Source of the DNA: Pseudoxanthomonas sp.
Lineage (GTDB): Bacteria; Pseudomonadota; Gammaproteobacteria; Xanthomonadales; Xanthomonadaceae
Direction: 5' to 3'
Length of the DNA stretch: 64,000 nucleotides
Assembly: GCF_027498035.1 (NCBI RefSeq)
Contig: NZ_CP114978.1
Location: forward strand, 3,720,001 to 3,784,000
In this document: positions 7,438 to 15,865 of the stretch, in pieces
How the letters are laid out: each line of letters starts with the position of its first letter
Numbering within the stretch: position 1 is the first letter of the stretch
The notes under the pieces: model-generated
Databases searched by the model: none
The model's input: only the letters and a program-made list of their open reading frames with translations
What the model was told of the DNA's origin: nothing
Program-made: the position numbers and the translations under genes

Positions 7438-9288
7438 ATGCAAGAGAATCCCGTCGATCCGCCCACGCGCGCGGCGCTTCCGGTTGCCCCGTCGATGAGT
7501 GCGACGCTGGCCGAGGCAGGCATGCCGCGGCAGTTCAATCCGCTCGATCGCCGCGTGCTCTGGATCAGCGCGCTCGCCATGGTGCTTGGCGGGGCCGTGG
7601 CAGGCATCGCCCGCCTGCTGACCGGGCTGATCGGGCTGGTGACCAACCTGGCGTTCCATGGTCGCTGGAGCTTCGAATTCTCCAGTCCGGCCGGCAATCA
7701 ACTTGGCTTGTGGGTGATCGCGGTCCCGGTGATTGGCGGCCTGATCGTCGGCGTGATGGCGCGCTGGGGTTCGCGTGCGATCCGGGGCCACGGGATTCCC
7801 GAGGCGATGGAACAGGTGCTGCTCAACGAGAGCCGTATTCCAGCCCGCATGACCTGGCTCAAGCCGGTGTCTTCGGCCGTGGCCATCGGCACGGGCGGTC
7901 CGTTCGGTGCGGAAGGGCCCATCATCGCCACCGGCGGTGCGGTGGGTTCGCTGATCGGCCAGCTGCTCCATGTGACCGCGGACGAGCGCAAGACGCTGCT
8001 TGCGGCTGGTGCCGCGGCCGGCATGGCTGCGGTGTTTTCCGCGCCCGTTTCGGCGGTGTTGCTGACGATCGAATTGCTGCTCTTCGAACGCCGGGCGCGC
8101 TCGCTGATCCCGGTGGCGCTGGCCGCGGTGATCGGCACCGGCGTCCGTTACGCGCTGGAAGGCAATGCGCCGATGTTTCCCATGCCGGACGTGGCATCGC
8201 CCGGGTTGTTGCCGATCGCCGCCTATATCGTGCTTGGGTTGATCACCGGGATCGTGGCGGTCGGCGTCACCAAACTGGCCTATGCCATCGAAGACGGCTT
8301 CGAGAAGCTGCCGATCCACTGGATGTGGTGGCCTGCACTGGGCGGCATCGTGGTCGGCGCGGTGGGGTATGTCATGCCGGCGACGCTTGGTGTGGGTTAC
8401 GACAATATCGCCGCCGTCCTCGGTGGACGGATGGCGCTGGGCGGCATGATCGCGCTATGCCTGCTGAAGCTGCTTTCGTGGTCGGTAGCGCTGGGCAGCG
8501 GCACATCTGGCGGGACCCTGGCGCCGTTGTTCACCATCGGCGGTGCGCTGGGTGGCGTGGCAGGCGTGTTGCTGGCGAACTGGGCACCCTGGCTGGGCGT
8601 TGATCCGCGCCTGGCGGCACTGGTTTGCATGGCGGCCATCTTCGCCGGTTCGTCGCGTGCCTTCCTGACTTCGGTGGTGTTCGCTTTCGAGACCACGCAG
8701 CAGCCGCACGGCCTGCTTCCCCTGCTGGGTGGCTGCGCGGCGGCCTACCTCATCTCAGGTCTGATGATGCGCAACACCATCATGACCGAGAAGATCGTCC
8801 GTCGCGGTGTCCGGGTGCCGTCGGAGTATCTGGCTGACCACCTCGACAAGATCGCGGTAGGGGATGCATGCAGCAGGGACGTGGTGAGCCTCGATGCCTC
8901 CCAGCGCCTGGACGATGTGCGCAGCTGGCTGCTCGAAGCCGAAGCCCGGGCCAGGCACCAGGGATTCCCCGTGCTGGACGACCGTGGCCAGGTGATTGGC
9001 GTTGTCACAAGGCGCAATCTGCTTGGTCCACCCCTGCAGGGCGATCCGCTGGTCGGCTCATTGATCAAGCGCAGCCTGCTGGCCGTGCGGGAAGACCATT
9101 CACTGCGTGAGGCCGCGGACCATATGGTCGAATCCGACGTCGGCCGACTTGTTGTCCTCAGCAGGGAGAAGCCCCATCGCATGGTGGGCATCCTGACCCG
9201 CGGTGACCTGCTCGCCGCGCATGCGCAGCGGTTGCGCGAGGCCCGGCATCTCAATCGCCACCTTGGCCGGAAAGCGACGACGCGCTGA
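7438..9288 (+). CDS. ClC-family chloride channel/transporter with C-terminal CBS pair
   Basis: A 616-residue protein. Residues from about 35 to 450 form the ClC membrane domain with 10 or more hydrophobic helices. The anion-filter signatures are recognisable: GHGIPEA, FGAEGP (contains the gating glutamate) and GSGTSGGTLAPLF. The last roughly 150 residues form two CBS domains (for example VLDDRGQVIGVVTRRNLL and LTRGDLLA), which usually bind adenine nucleotides and regulate gating. It moves chloride across the inner membrane; whether it is a channel or a Cl-/H+ exchanger is not decidable here. It is the first clear core gene after the accessory region. Confidence 0.92.
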   Translation: MQENPVDPPTRAALPVAPSMSATLAEAGMPRQFNPLDRRVLWISALAMVLGGAVAGIARLLTGLIGLVTNLAFHGRWSFEFSSPAGNQLGLWVIAVPVIGGLIVGVMARWGSRAIRGHGIPEAMEQVLLNESRIPARMTWLKPVSSAVAIGTGGPFGAEGPIIATGGAVGSLIGQLLHVTADERKTLLAAGAAAGMAAVFSAPVSAVLLTIELLLFERRARSLIPVALAAVIGTGVRYALEGNAPMFPMPDVASPGLLPIAAYIVLGLITGIVAVGVTKLAYAIEDGFEKLPIHWMWWPALGGIVVGAVGYVMPATLGVGYDNIAAVLGGRMALGGMIALCLLKLLSWSVALGSGTSGGTLAPLFTIGGALGGVAGVLLANWAPWLGVDPRLAALVCMAAIFAGSSRAFLTSVVFAFETTQQPHGLLPLLGGCAAAYLISGLMMRNTIMTEKIVRRGVRVPSEYLADHLDKIAVGDACSRDVVSLDASQRLDDVRSWLLEAEARARHQGFPVLDDRGQVIGVVTRRNLLGPPLQGDPLVGSLIKRSLLAVREDHSLREAADHMVESDVGRLVVLSREKPHRMVGILTRGDLLAAHAQRLREARHLNRHLGRKATTR

Positions 9289-9455
9289 GTCTGCCGGCGA
9301 GGGTCCGGAGTATTTCCTGCATCATGAAGGGCGTGCGCTGGCTGCCCTGGGGCGCTTTTCCGTTCCTGGTGGCCGGGAATCCGGGCTATCCGCCAGCCGA
9401 TCCGGTCTTTACCCTTGCAGGCCCGTAGATTCTCGCCCGGCGTTGCATTCCGCCC

Positions 9456-10169
9456 ATGACCGAACCGACTCATTCCGTGCCCGGCCTGACGACCCGTGGA
9501 ATCAATACGCCGCTGTCGCTGCGCGACTACCGCCTGATCGCGTTCGACATGGACTCCACGCTGATCACCATCGAGTGTATCGATGAGATCGCTGACGCGG
9601 CAGGACTGAAGGAGCAGGTTGCAGCGATCACCGAAGCGACCATGCGCGGCGAGATCACCGACTTCCGCGAAAGCCTCACCCGTCGGGTGGCGTTGCTGAA
9701 AGGCGTGCCGGTCGAGGCGCTGCAGGCGGTGTACGACGAGCGCCTGCAGCTGACGCCCGGTGCGGAAACGCTGGTGGCCGCGTGCAAGGCCGCCGGCCTG
9801 AAAGTGCTGCTGGTGTCCGGTGGGTTCACCTTCTTCGCTGAACGCCTGCGTCCGCGGCTGGGGCTGGATTTCGTGCGCGCCAACTTGCTGGAAGACGCCG
9901 ATGGCGCGCTCACCGGGCGCGTGCTGCCGCAGGCCTGGGGCGATATCTGCGACGGCGCGGTCAAGCGTGCCACGTTGCTGGAGGTCGCCTCGTTGATGGG
10001 GATCGACCCGGCGCAGACGATCGCCGTGGGCGATGGTTCCAACGACATCCCGATGATGCAGGCCGCCGGCCTGTCGGTGGCATTCCACGCCAAGCCGAAG
10101 GTGCGCGAAGTGGCCGATGTGTCCATCGGCGAAGGCGGGCTGGATCGACTGCTGGAGCTGTTCGCCTGA
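9456..10169 (+). CDS. serB: Phosphoserine phosphatase
   Basis: A 237-residue HAD-superfamily enzyme that dephosphorylates 3-phosphoserine to serine, the last step of serine synthesis. HAD motif I is DMDST (31-35), motif II is LLVSGG, and motif III is VGDGSNDIPMM, all intact. It lacks the N-terminal ACT domain found in longer SerB proteins. A bidirectional terminator separates it from the convergent tal gene. Confidence 0.92.
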   Translation: MTEPTHSVPGLTTRGINTPLSLRDYRLIAFDMDSTLITIECIDEIADAAGLKEQVAAITEATMRGEITDFRESLTRRVALLKGVPVEALQAVYDERLQLTPGAETLVAACKAAGLKVLLVSGGFTFFAERLRPRLGLDFVRANLLEDADGALTGRVLPQAWGDICDGAVKRATLLEVASLMGIDPAQTIAVGDGSNDIPMMQAAGLSVAFHAKPKVREVADVSIGEGGLDRLLELFA

Positions 10170-10210
10170 CGTTTTGGCGTTCGCACAACACGCCGTTGTT
10201 TCAGTAAAAA

Positions 10211-10243
10211 AGCCGCCGCGGGTGCAGATCCGCGGCGGCTTTT
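10211..10243. terminator. Bidirectional rho-independent terminator between serB and tal
   Basis: An 11-pair GC-rich stem (AGCCGCCGCGG with CCGCGGCGGCT) around an 8-base loop has a T run on the right and an A run (10206-10210) on the left. It can therefore stop both serB and the convergent tal transcript. Confidence 0.9.
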
Positions 10244-10256
10244 CTACGATCAGGAC

Positions 10257-11216
10257 TCAGGCCAGACGACCGGCGATCGTCTTGCGCACGGCCTGCAGGT
10301 CATCGACGAAGGCCTTGATGCCATCGGCGAGTTTCTCCCTGGCCATCGGGTCGGCGTCGATGTCGGCCTTGAATTTGGCCGCATCCACCGGCGTGTGGCT
10401 GCCGCCTTCGGCCTTGGCCGGGACCAGCTTGGCGGGCAGGTCGCCGTGGTCGGCGTCCAGCTTGTCCAGCAGGTCGGGCGAGATGGTCAGGCGGTCGCAG
10501 CCGGCGAGGGCTTCGATCTGCTCGGTGGAGCGGAACGAGGCACCCATCACCACGGTCTTGATGCCGCGACGCTTGAAGGTGTCGTAAACGCCACGCACGA
10601 ACTTCACGCCCTGGTCGTCGTCGATGGTCGCCGGTGCCTGGCCATTGGCCTTGTACCAGTCCAGGATGCGGCCAACGAACGGCGAGATCAGGAACGCGCC
10701 CGCCTCGGCGCAGGCGATGGCCTGGGTCGGGTTGAAGATCAGCGTGCAGTTGGTGTCGATGCCGTCGGCCTGCAGCTGGCGCGCGGCTTCCACGCCTTCC
10801 CAGGTCGAGGCGACCTTGATCAGGATGCGGTCCTTGGACACGCCGGCTTCGGCGTACATGGCGATGAACTTCTTCGCCTTGGCCACGGTGGCGGCGGTGT
10901 CGTAGGCCAGGTCGGCGTCGACCTCGGTCGACACCCGGCCCTGGATCAGGCCCGACAGTTTGGTGCCCACGCCGATGGTCAGGCGGTCGACGACTTCGTG
11001 GACCAGTGCGTCGGTCACCGCGCCCTGGCTTTTGGCCCAGGCGATCTGTTCGTCGATCAGTTCGGCGTAGACCGGCAGGTCCAGCGCTTTCTTCACCAGA
11101 GTGGGGTTGGTGGTGCAGTCGACCGGCTTCAGGCGCTTGATCGCGTCGAAGTCGCCAGTGTCGGCCACGACCACGGACAGGTTGCGCAGTTGTTCGAGTT
11201 TGCTTGGGGACGTCAT
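10257..11216 (-). CDS. tal: Transaldolase
   Basis: A 319-residue class I transaldolase of the pentose phosphate pathway, moving a dihydroxyacetone unit between sugar phosphates. The Schiff-base lysine is Lys134 in ILIKVASTWEG, and TTNPTL and the NPTQA segment are typical. I use the ATG at 11216 because it has a GAGAAG ribosome site; an upstream in-frame start at 11270 would run into oxyR. It lies 46 bases downstream of oxyR on the same strand, so a shared transcript is likely and would link NADPH supply to the oxidative stress regulator. Confidence 0.95.
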   Translation of the reverse strand: MTSPSKLEQLRNLSVVVADTGDFDAIKRLKPVDCTTNPTLVKKALDLPVYAELIDEQIAWAKSQGAVTDALVHEVVDRLTIGVGTKLSGLIQGRVSTEVDADLAYDTAATVAKAKKFIAMYAEAGVSKDRILIKVASTWEGVEAARQLQADGIDTNCTLIFNPTQAIACAEAGAFLISPFVGRILDWYKANGQAPATIDDDQGVKFVRGVYDTFKRRGIKTVVMGASFRSTEQIEALAGCDRLTISPDLLDKLDADHGDLPAKLVPAKAEGGSHTPVDAAKFKADIDADPMAREKLADGIKAFVDDLQAVRKTIAGRLA

Positions 11217-11262
11217 GGTCTTCTCGATCCGTTTATCTGTTCTTGATTCGGGAAAAATGTTC

Positions 11263-12228
11263 TCACGCACGACGTTGCGTGGTCGTGGATGCTTTCTTGC
11301 GCGCAGGTGGCAGCGCGCGGGTGGTGGCCGGATCCAGCAGGTCGGCCGGCAATTCGCGGAACACCTGTGCCAGTTGGGTCAGGAACGTGTTCATGGCCGA
11401 ACTCTTGCGCCAGACCATTGCGATGCGGCGACTGGGGTGCGAGTCGCTGAAGCCGAGCAGGTGGATGTTGTCCGAGCGCGCCACCGGTGGCTTGACCGCC
11501 AGCGTGGGCAGCAGGGTCATGCCGACTTCGGCGGCGACCATCTGCCGCAGCGTCTCCAGGCTGGTGGCGCGGAATTCGGATTTTTCGTTGGCGCCGGACA
11601 GGCGGCAGACTTCCAGCGCCTGTTCGCGCAGGCAGTGGCCGTCTTCCAGCAGCAGCAGCTTCTGCTCGTTCAATTCGGCCAGGGTCAGGCTGGCACGTGA
11701 TGCCAGTGGGTGGTGCTCGGGCACGGCCAGGACGAAGGGTTCCTCGAACAGGAACTCGACGTGCAGCTGGTCTTCGTCGATGGGCAGGGCGAGCAGGCCG
11801 GCGTCGAGCCTGCCTTCGCGCAGGCGCTGCAGCAGCACGTCGCTTTTCTCTTCGACCAGCAGCAGTTCCAGCTGCGGGAAGCGCGCGCGGATGGCGGGCA
11901 CCACGTGCGGCAGCAGGTACGGGCCCAGCGTGGGGAAGATGCCCAGCTTGACCGTGCCCGCTTCCGGGTCCTGGCTGCGGCGGGCGGCTTCCTTCATCTG
12001 GTCCACTTCGGCCACGATCCGGCGCGCTCGCTCGGCGGCATCGCGGCCTGCAGGCGTCAGCATCACCTTGCGCGGGGCACGCTCGACCAACGACACGCCC
12101 AGTTCGTCCTCCAGCTTCTTGATCTGGGTGGACAGGGTGGGCTGGCTGACGAAGCTGGCCGCAGCTGCCCGGCCGAAGTGCATGTGGTCGGCAAGGGCGA
12201 CCAGGTATTTGAGGTCACGCAGGTTCAC
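11263..12228 (-). CDS. oxyR: OxyR, peroxide-sensing LysR-type regulator
   Basis: A 321-residue LysR-family regulator. The N-terminal winged helix (about 1-60) is followed by an effector domain with the redox pair Cys199 and Cys208 in DGHCLREQALEVC, at exactly the E. coli OxyR positions. Peroxide would oxidise Cys199 and create a disulphide that switches on transcription. It is downstream of ahpC and ahpF on the same strand, separated from ahpF by a terminator, and upstream of tal. An OxyR-type site lies at the ahpC promoter. Confidence 0.96.
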   Translation of the reverse strand: MNLRDLKYLVALADHMHFGRAAAASFVSQPTLSTQIKKLEDELGVSLVERAPRKVMLTPAGRDAAERARRIVAEVDQMKEAARRSQDPEAGTVKLGIFPTLGPYLLPHVVPAIRARFPQLELLLVEEKSDVLLQRLREGRLDAGLLALPIDEDQLHVEFLFEEPFVLAVPEHHPLASRASLTLAELNEQKLLLLEDGHCLREQALEVCRLSGANEKSEFRATSLETLRQMVAAEVGMTLLPTLAVKPPVARSDNIHLLGFSDSHPSRRIAMVWRKSSAMNTFLTQLAQVFRELPADLLDPATTRALPPARKKASTTTQRRA

Positions 12229-12325
12229 GCGAGCGGTTCCGCCTTGGGCTGTCCGGCCATCGGTGCCGTCGATGCATTCAACGCCTTTTGCATCGTCTGA
12301 TCAATCGCTGGCAGGTGAACGAGGG

Positions 12326-12359
12326 AATAAAAACGCCCGCCGGGGTCACCGGCGGGCGT
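12326..12359 (-). terminator. Rho-independent terminator downstream of ahpF
   Basis: On the minus strand, an 11-pair GC stem (12359-12349 with 12343-12333) around a 5-base loop is followed by TTTTTATT. It separates ahpF from oxyR, so oxyR needs its own promoter in 12229-12325 or relies on readthrough. Confidence 0.88.
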
Positions 12360-12396
12360 GCGTCGACATCGTGGGGGAGGTCGGTGAGGCGAGGAC

Positions 12397-13992
12397 TCAG
12401 GCCGCCTCGGTCTCGACTACCGGTGCCTCAACCGGGGCACTGTGGCGGATCAGGTGGTCGAAGGCGCTAAGCGCGGCCTTGGAGCCTTCGCCCATGGCGA
12501 TCACGATCTGCTTGTACGGCACCGTGGTCGCATCGCCGGCGGCGAACACACCCGGAACGCTGGTCTGGCCGCGCTCGTCGACAATGATCTCGCCGCGCGG
12601 TGACAGTCCCACCGTGCCCTTGAGCCATTCGGTGTTCGGCAGCAGGCCGATCTGCACGAAGATGCCTTCCAGCTCGATGGTGTGCTGTGCGTCGTTGGTG
12701 CGGTCCGTGTAGGACAGGCCATTCACCTTGCTGCCATCGCCATGCACTTCGGTGGACAGCGCCGACATCACGATGGTCACGTTGGGCAGGCTGCGCAGCT
12801 TGCGCTGCAGGACTTCATCGGCACGCAGCTTGTGGTCGAACTCGATCAGGGTGACGTGCTTGACGATGCCGGCCAGGTCGATGGCCGCTTCCACGCCGGA
12901 GTTGCCGCCGCCGATCACCGCCACGCGCTTGCCCTTGAACAGCGGGCCATCGCAGTGCGGGCAGTAGGCCACGCCCTTGTTCCTGTACTCGTTCTCGCCG
13001 GGCACGTTCATCTGCCGCCAGCGCGCACCGGTGGACAGGATCACGGTCTTGCCCTGGAGCGTGGCGCCATTGGCCAGCTCGATCGAGATCAGGCCATCGT
13101 CACCGGCCGGCACCAGTTTCTCGGCGCGCTGCAGGTTCATGATGTCCACCTCGTACTGGCGCACATGGGCTTCCAGCGCCGCGGCCATCTTCGGGCCTTC
13201 GGTCTCCTGCACGGAGATGAAGTTCTCGATCGCCATCGTATCCAGCACCTGGCCACCGAAGCGCTCCGCCGCCACACCCGTGCGGATGCCCTTGCGTGCG
13301 GCGTACACCGCCGCCGCTGCGCCGGCCGGGCCGCCGCCCACGATCAGCACCTCGAACGGTGCCTTGGCCGAGATCTTCGATGCGTCGCGCTTGGCCGCAC
13401 CAGCGTCCAGACGCCCGACGATCTCTTCCACGTTCATGCGGCCCTGGCCGAAGGTCTCGCCGTTGAGGTACACGGTCGGTACCGACATCACCTGGCGCTT
13501 TTCGACCTCCTCGGGGAACACCGCGCCGTCGATGGCCACGTGCTGGATGCGGGGATTCAGCACCGCCATCAGGTTCAACGCCTGCACCACGTCCGGGCAG
13601 TTCTGGCAGCTCTGCGAGAAATAGGTTTCGAACTTATAGTCGCCGTCCAGGCCCTGGATCTGTTCGATCGTGTCCAGCGCGGCCTTGGACGGATAACCGC
13701 CCACCTGCAGCAGCGCCAGCACCAGCGAGGTGAACTCGTGGCCCATCGGCAGGCCGGCAAAGCGCAGGTGGATGTCCTGGCCCGGCGAGTTCAGTGCAAA
13801 CGATGGGGTGTGCGCGTCGCCATTGCGGTGTTCGACCAGCGAGACCTGGTCGGACAGCAGCACGATGTCGCCCAGCAACTCCAGCATTTCCCTGGACGTG
13901 GCCGAATCGTCGACCGAGGCGATGATTTCCACCGGGCGGGTGATGCGCTCCAGGTAGGCCTTGAGCTGGGTCTTGAGGGTGTCGTCCAACAT
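12397..13992 (-). CDS. ahpF: Alkyl hydroperoxide reductase subunit F
   Basis: A 531-residue NAD(P)H:peroxiredoxin oxidoreductase that keeps AhpC reduced. The N-terminal tandem thioredoxin-fold domain carries CQNC (Cys129, Cys132, matching E. coli). The C-terminal thioredoxin-reductase-like part has an FAD loop (VGGGPAGAAAA), the CPHC dithiol and the second nucleotide loop (GGGNSG). I place the start at ATG 13992, where homology begins; a longer frame reaches 14166 into ahpC. It is 160 bases downstream of ahpC with a stable hairpin between. Confidence 0.95.
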   Translation of the reverse strand: MLDDTLKTQLKAYLERITRPVEIIASVDDSATSREMLELLGDIVLLSDQVSLVEHRNGDAHTPSFALNSPGQDIHLRFAGLPMGHEFTSLVLALLQVGGYPSKAALDTIEQIQGLDGDYKFETYFSQSCQNCPDVVQALNLMAVLNPRIQHVAIDGAVFPEEVEKRQVMSVPTVYLNGETFGQGRMNVEEIVGRLDAGAAKRDASKISAKAPFEVLIVGGGPAGAAAAVYAARKGIRTGVAAERFGGQVLDTMAIENFISVQETEGPKMAAALEAHVRQYEVDIMNLQRAEKLVPAGDDGLISIELANGATLQGKTVILSTGARWRQMNVPGENEYRNKGVAYCPHCDGPLFKGKRVAVIGGGNSGVEAAIDLAGIVKHVTLIEFDHKLRADEVLQRKLRSLPNVTIVMSALSTEVHGDGSKVNGLSYTDRTNDAQHTIELEGIFVQIGLLPNTEWLKGTVGLSPRGEIIVDERGQTSVPGVFAAGDATTVPYKQIVIAMGEGSKAALSAFDHLIRHSAPVEAPVVETEAA

Positions 13993-14112
13993 GTGGCGTC
14001 TCCAGATAGCGGGAACAGATATGCCTGCCCGGTTGGGCAGAAGGGATGCGAGAGGCAAACCGCAAGCCGCGCCGGGCGTGCGGAAGAAGCGGATTCCGGT
14101 TTGCCGCCGGTG

Positions 14113-14137
14113 CCTTCCCCTCGCAACGAGGGGAAGG
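14113..14137 (-). other. Stable intergenic hairpin between ahpC and ahpF
   Basis: An 11-pair perfect stem with a 3-base loop (arms 14113-14123 and 14127-14137). There is no T run on the minus strand, so it looks more like an mRNA-stabilising 3' structure for ahpC or a partial terminator that lowers ahpF expression. Confidence 0.6.
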
Positions 14138-14152
14138 CGATCAGGCAAGGAC

Positions 14153-14713
14153 TTAGATCTTGCCAACCAGGTCCAGCGACGGAGCCAGGGTCTTGGCGCC
14201 TTCCTTCCACTTGGCCGGGCACACTTCGCCCGGGTGGGCAGCCACGTACAGGGCTGCCTTGACCTTGCGCAGGGTTTCGGTCGCGTCGCGGCCGATGCCT
14301 TCAGCGGTGATTTCCACCGACTGGATCACGCCGTTCGGATCGATGATGAAGGTGCCGCGGTCGGCCAGGCCCGCCGGGCGCAGGACGTCGAAGTTCTTCG
14401 AGATCTGGTGGGTCGGGTCGCCGATCATCGCGTACTTGATCTTGCCGATCGCGTCGGAGGTGTCGTGCCAGGCCTTGTGCGAGAAATGGGTATCGGTCGA
14501 GACCGAGTACACCTCGACGCCGAACTTCTGGAACTCGGCATAGTTCTCAGCCAGGTCTTCCAGCTCGGTCGGGCAGACGAAGGTGAAGTCGGCCGGGTAG
14601 AACACCACCACGGACCACTTGCCCTTCAGGTCAGCGTCGCTGACCTTGATGAACTCGCCGTTCTTGTAGGCGTCGGCCGTGAACGGCAGGATTTCGGTGT
14701 TGATGACGGACAT
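14153..14713 (-). CDS. ahpC: Alkyl hydroperoxide reductase subunit C (peroxiredoxin)
   Basis: A 186-residue typical 2-Cys peroxiredoxin that reduces H2O2, organic peroxides and peroxynitrite. The peroxidatic cysteine is Cys47 in FTFVCPTE and the resolving cysteine is Cys165 in GEVCPAKW; the length matches AhpC. It is reduced by AhpF, encoded just downstream. Its upstream region carries a promoter with a 17-base spacer abutted by an OxyR-type site. Confidence 0.97.
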   Translation of the reverse strand: MSVINTEILPFTADAYKNGEFIKVSDADLKGKWSVVVFYPADFTFVCPTELEDLAENYAEFQKFGVEVYSVSTDTHFSHKAWHDTSDAIGKIKYAMIGDPTHQISKNFDVLRPAGLADRGTFIIDPNGVIQSVEITAEGIGRDATETLRKVKAALYVAAHPGEVCPAKWKEGAKTLAPSLDLVGKI

Positions 14714-14758
14714 CAGTTTTCCTCGTTGGTGGGGATGGGGTGGAAGCGGTTGAGGGCT

Positions 14759-14787
14759 ATCCTACGGATGTCATATCGATTGCTCAA
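14759..14787 (-). promoter_or_regulatory. Sigma-70 promoter of ahpC
   Basis: On the minus strand, TTGAGC (14787-14782) and TAGGAT (14764-14759) are separated by exactly 17 bases, about 45 bases upstream of the ahpC start. The OxyR-type site begins at the very next base upstream of the -35. Confidence 0.65.
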
Positions 14788-14824
14788 ATCGATTAATGGC
14801 ATCGCGGCAATAGCCATTGACTAT
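14788..14824 (-). promoter_or_regulatory. OxyR binding site upstream of ahpC
   Basis: Four tetramers spaced by 7 bases fit the ATAG-N7-CTAT-N7-ATAG-N7-CTAT pattern: ATCG, GCAT, ATAG, CTAT. The distal pair (ATAG and CTAT, 14810-14824) is perfect and the promoter-proximal pair is degenerate. The site abuts the -35, the usual position for activation by OxyR. Confidence 0.7.
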
Positions 14825-14834
14825 CATTGATGGC

Positions 14835-14855
14835 GCGGGCCTATCCTAGGCCCGC
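14835..14855. repeat. 9-bp perfect inverted repeat upstream of prmC
   Basis: GCGGGCCTA and TAGGCCCGC pair around TCC. There is no T run. It sits about 95 bases upstream of the prmC start and just past the OxyR-type site, so it could be a leader hairpin or an operator. Confidence 0.4.
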
Positions 14856-14950
14856 AGGTGTTGCAGGAAGATCATCGTCTGCGCCGGGAATGTGCCACGC
14901 CATCATGGGGCGCGGACAGACTGGTTTTGGCCAGCGGCTACCATGCGTCG

Positions 14951-15817
14951 ATGAATACGCTGACTTCCCCGCGTCTGGATGCGCTGCTGCGCGACGGTGC
15001 CGCGCGCCTTTCCCTGTCCTCGCCAGAGGCACGCTTCGAAGCCGAACAACTGCTGCTGCATGCGCTGGGGCGCGAGCGTGCCTGGTTGTTCACGCACGGC
15101 TCCGACCCTGTCGAGGCGCCGGTGCAGACCGCGTTTGCGGCGCTGCTGGAGCGGCGCCTCACTGGCGAGCCGTTGGCCTACATCACCGGCACGCGCGGGT
15201 TCTGGACGCTGGACCTGCAGGTCACGCCGGCCACGCTGATCCCGCGCGCCGAGACCGAGCGCCTGGTCGAACTGGCGCTGGAACGCCTGCCGCCCGACCG
15301 TGCGCTGCAGGTCGCCGACCTGGGCACCGGCAGCGGCGCCATTGCGTTGGCCGTCGCCAGCGAGCGACCGCAGGCAAAGGTGCTGGCCACCGATGCGAGT
15401 GGTGATGCGCTGGCCGTGGCCCAAGCCAATGCCAAGGCCCATGCGTTGGCGAACGTGGACTTTGCCCACGGTGATTGGTTCGCGCCGCTGGCGGGCCGCC
15501 GCTTCGACCTGATCGCCAGCAATCCGCCGTATATCGAAGCCGGCGATGCGCACCTGGAACAAGGCGACCTGCGCTTCGAGCCAGCCACCGCGCTGGCTTC
15601 CGGTGCCGATGGCCTGGACGACATCCGGCGCATCGCCGCACAGGCGCGTGCGCACCTGCTGCCCGATGGCTGGTTGCTGCTGGAGCATGGTTTCGACCAG
15701 GGCGAGCCGGTACGCGCGCTGCTCGTGCAGGCCGGCTTGGACGAGGTGCAGACCGCGCAGGATCTGGAAGGCCGCGACCGCGTCACTCTCGGCCGCAACC
15801 CGTCAGGGACGCCGTAG
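14951..15817 (+). CDS. prmC: PrmC, release factor glutamine methyltransferase
   Basis: A 288-residue SAM-dependent enzyme that N5-methylates the glutamine of the GGQ motif in RF1 and RF2. The SAM loop is DLGTGSG (123-129) and the catalytic NPPY is at 191-194. The ATG at 14951 is where homology to the family starts; an earlier in-frame start at 14858 adds unrelated sequence. In many gammaproteobacteria prmC follows hemA-prfA; here it lies over 30 kb from prfA, next to ahpC. Confidence 0.95.
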   Translation: MNTLTSPRLDALLRDGAARLSLSSPEARFEAEQLLLHALGRERAWLFTHGSDPVEAPVQTAFAALLERRLTGEPLAYITGTRGFWTLDLQVTPATLIPRAETERLVELALERLPPDRALQVADLGTGSGAIALAVASERPQAKVLATDASGDALAVAQANAKAHALANVDFAHGDWFAPLAGRRFDLIASNPPYIEAGDAHLEQGDLRFEPATALASGADGLDDIRRIAAQARAHLLPDGWLLLEHGFDQGEPVRALLVQAGLDEVQTAQDLEGRDRVTLGRNPSGTP

Positions 15818-15865
15818 GCGCTGCGTTAGACTGCGCGACCGTCCCCCGCAGTCAGTGTTGTCTTC

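Noticed and set aside
10395..11246. Long plus-strand frame opposite tal
   Set aside because: It is the antisense reading of tal in high-GC DNA, with His/Gly/Val-rich sequence and no motifs. The same applies to 12682-14262 opposite ahpF and ahpC, and to 26192-28576 opposite the second DUF1631 gene.
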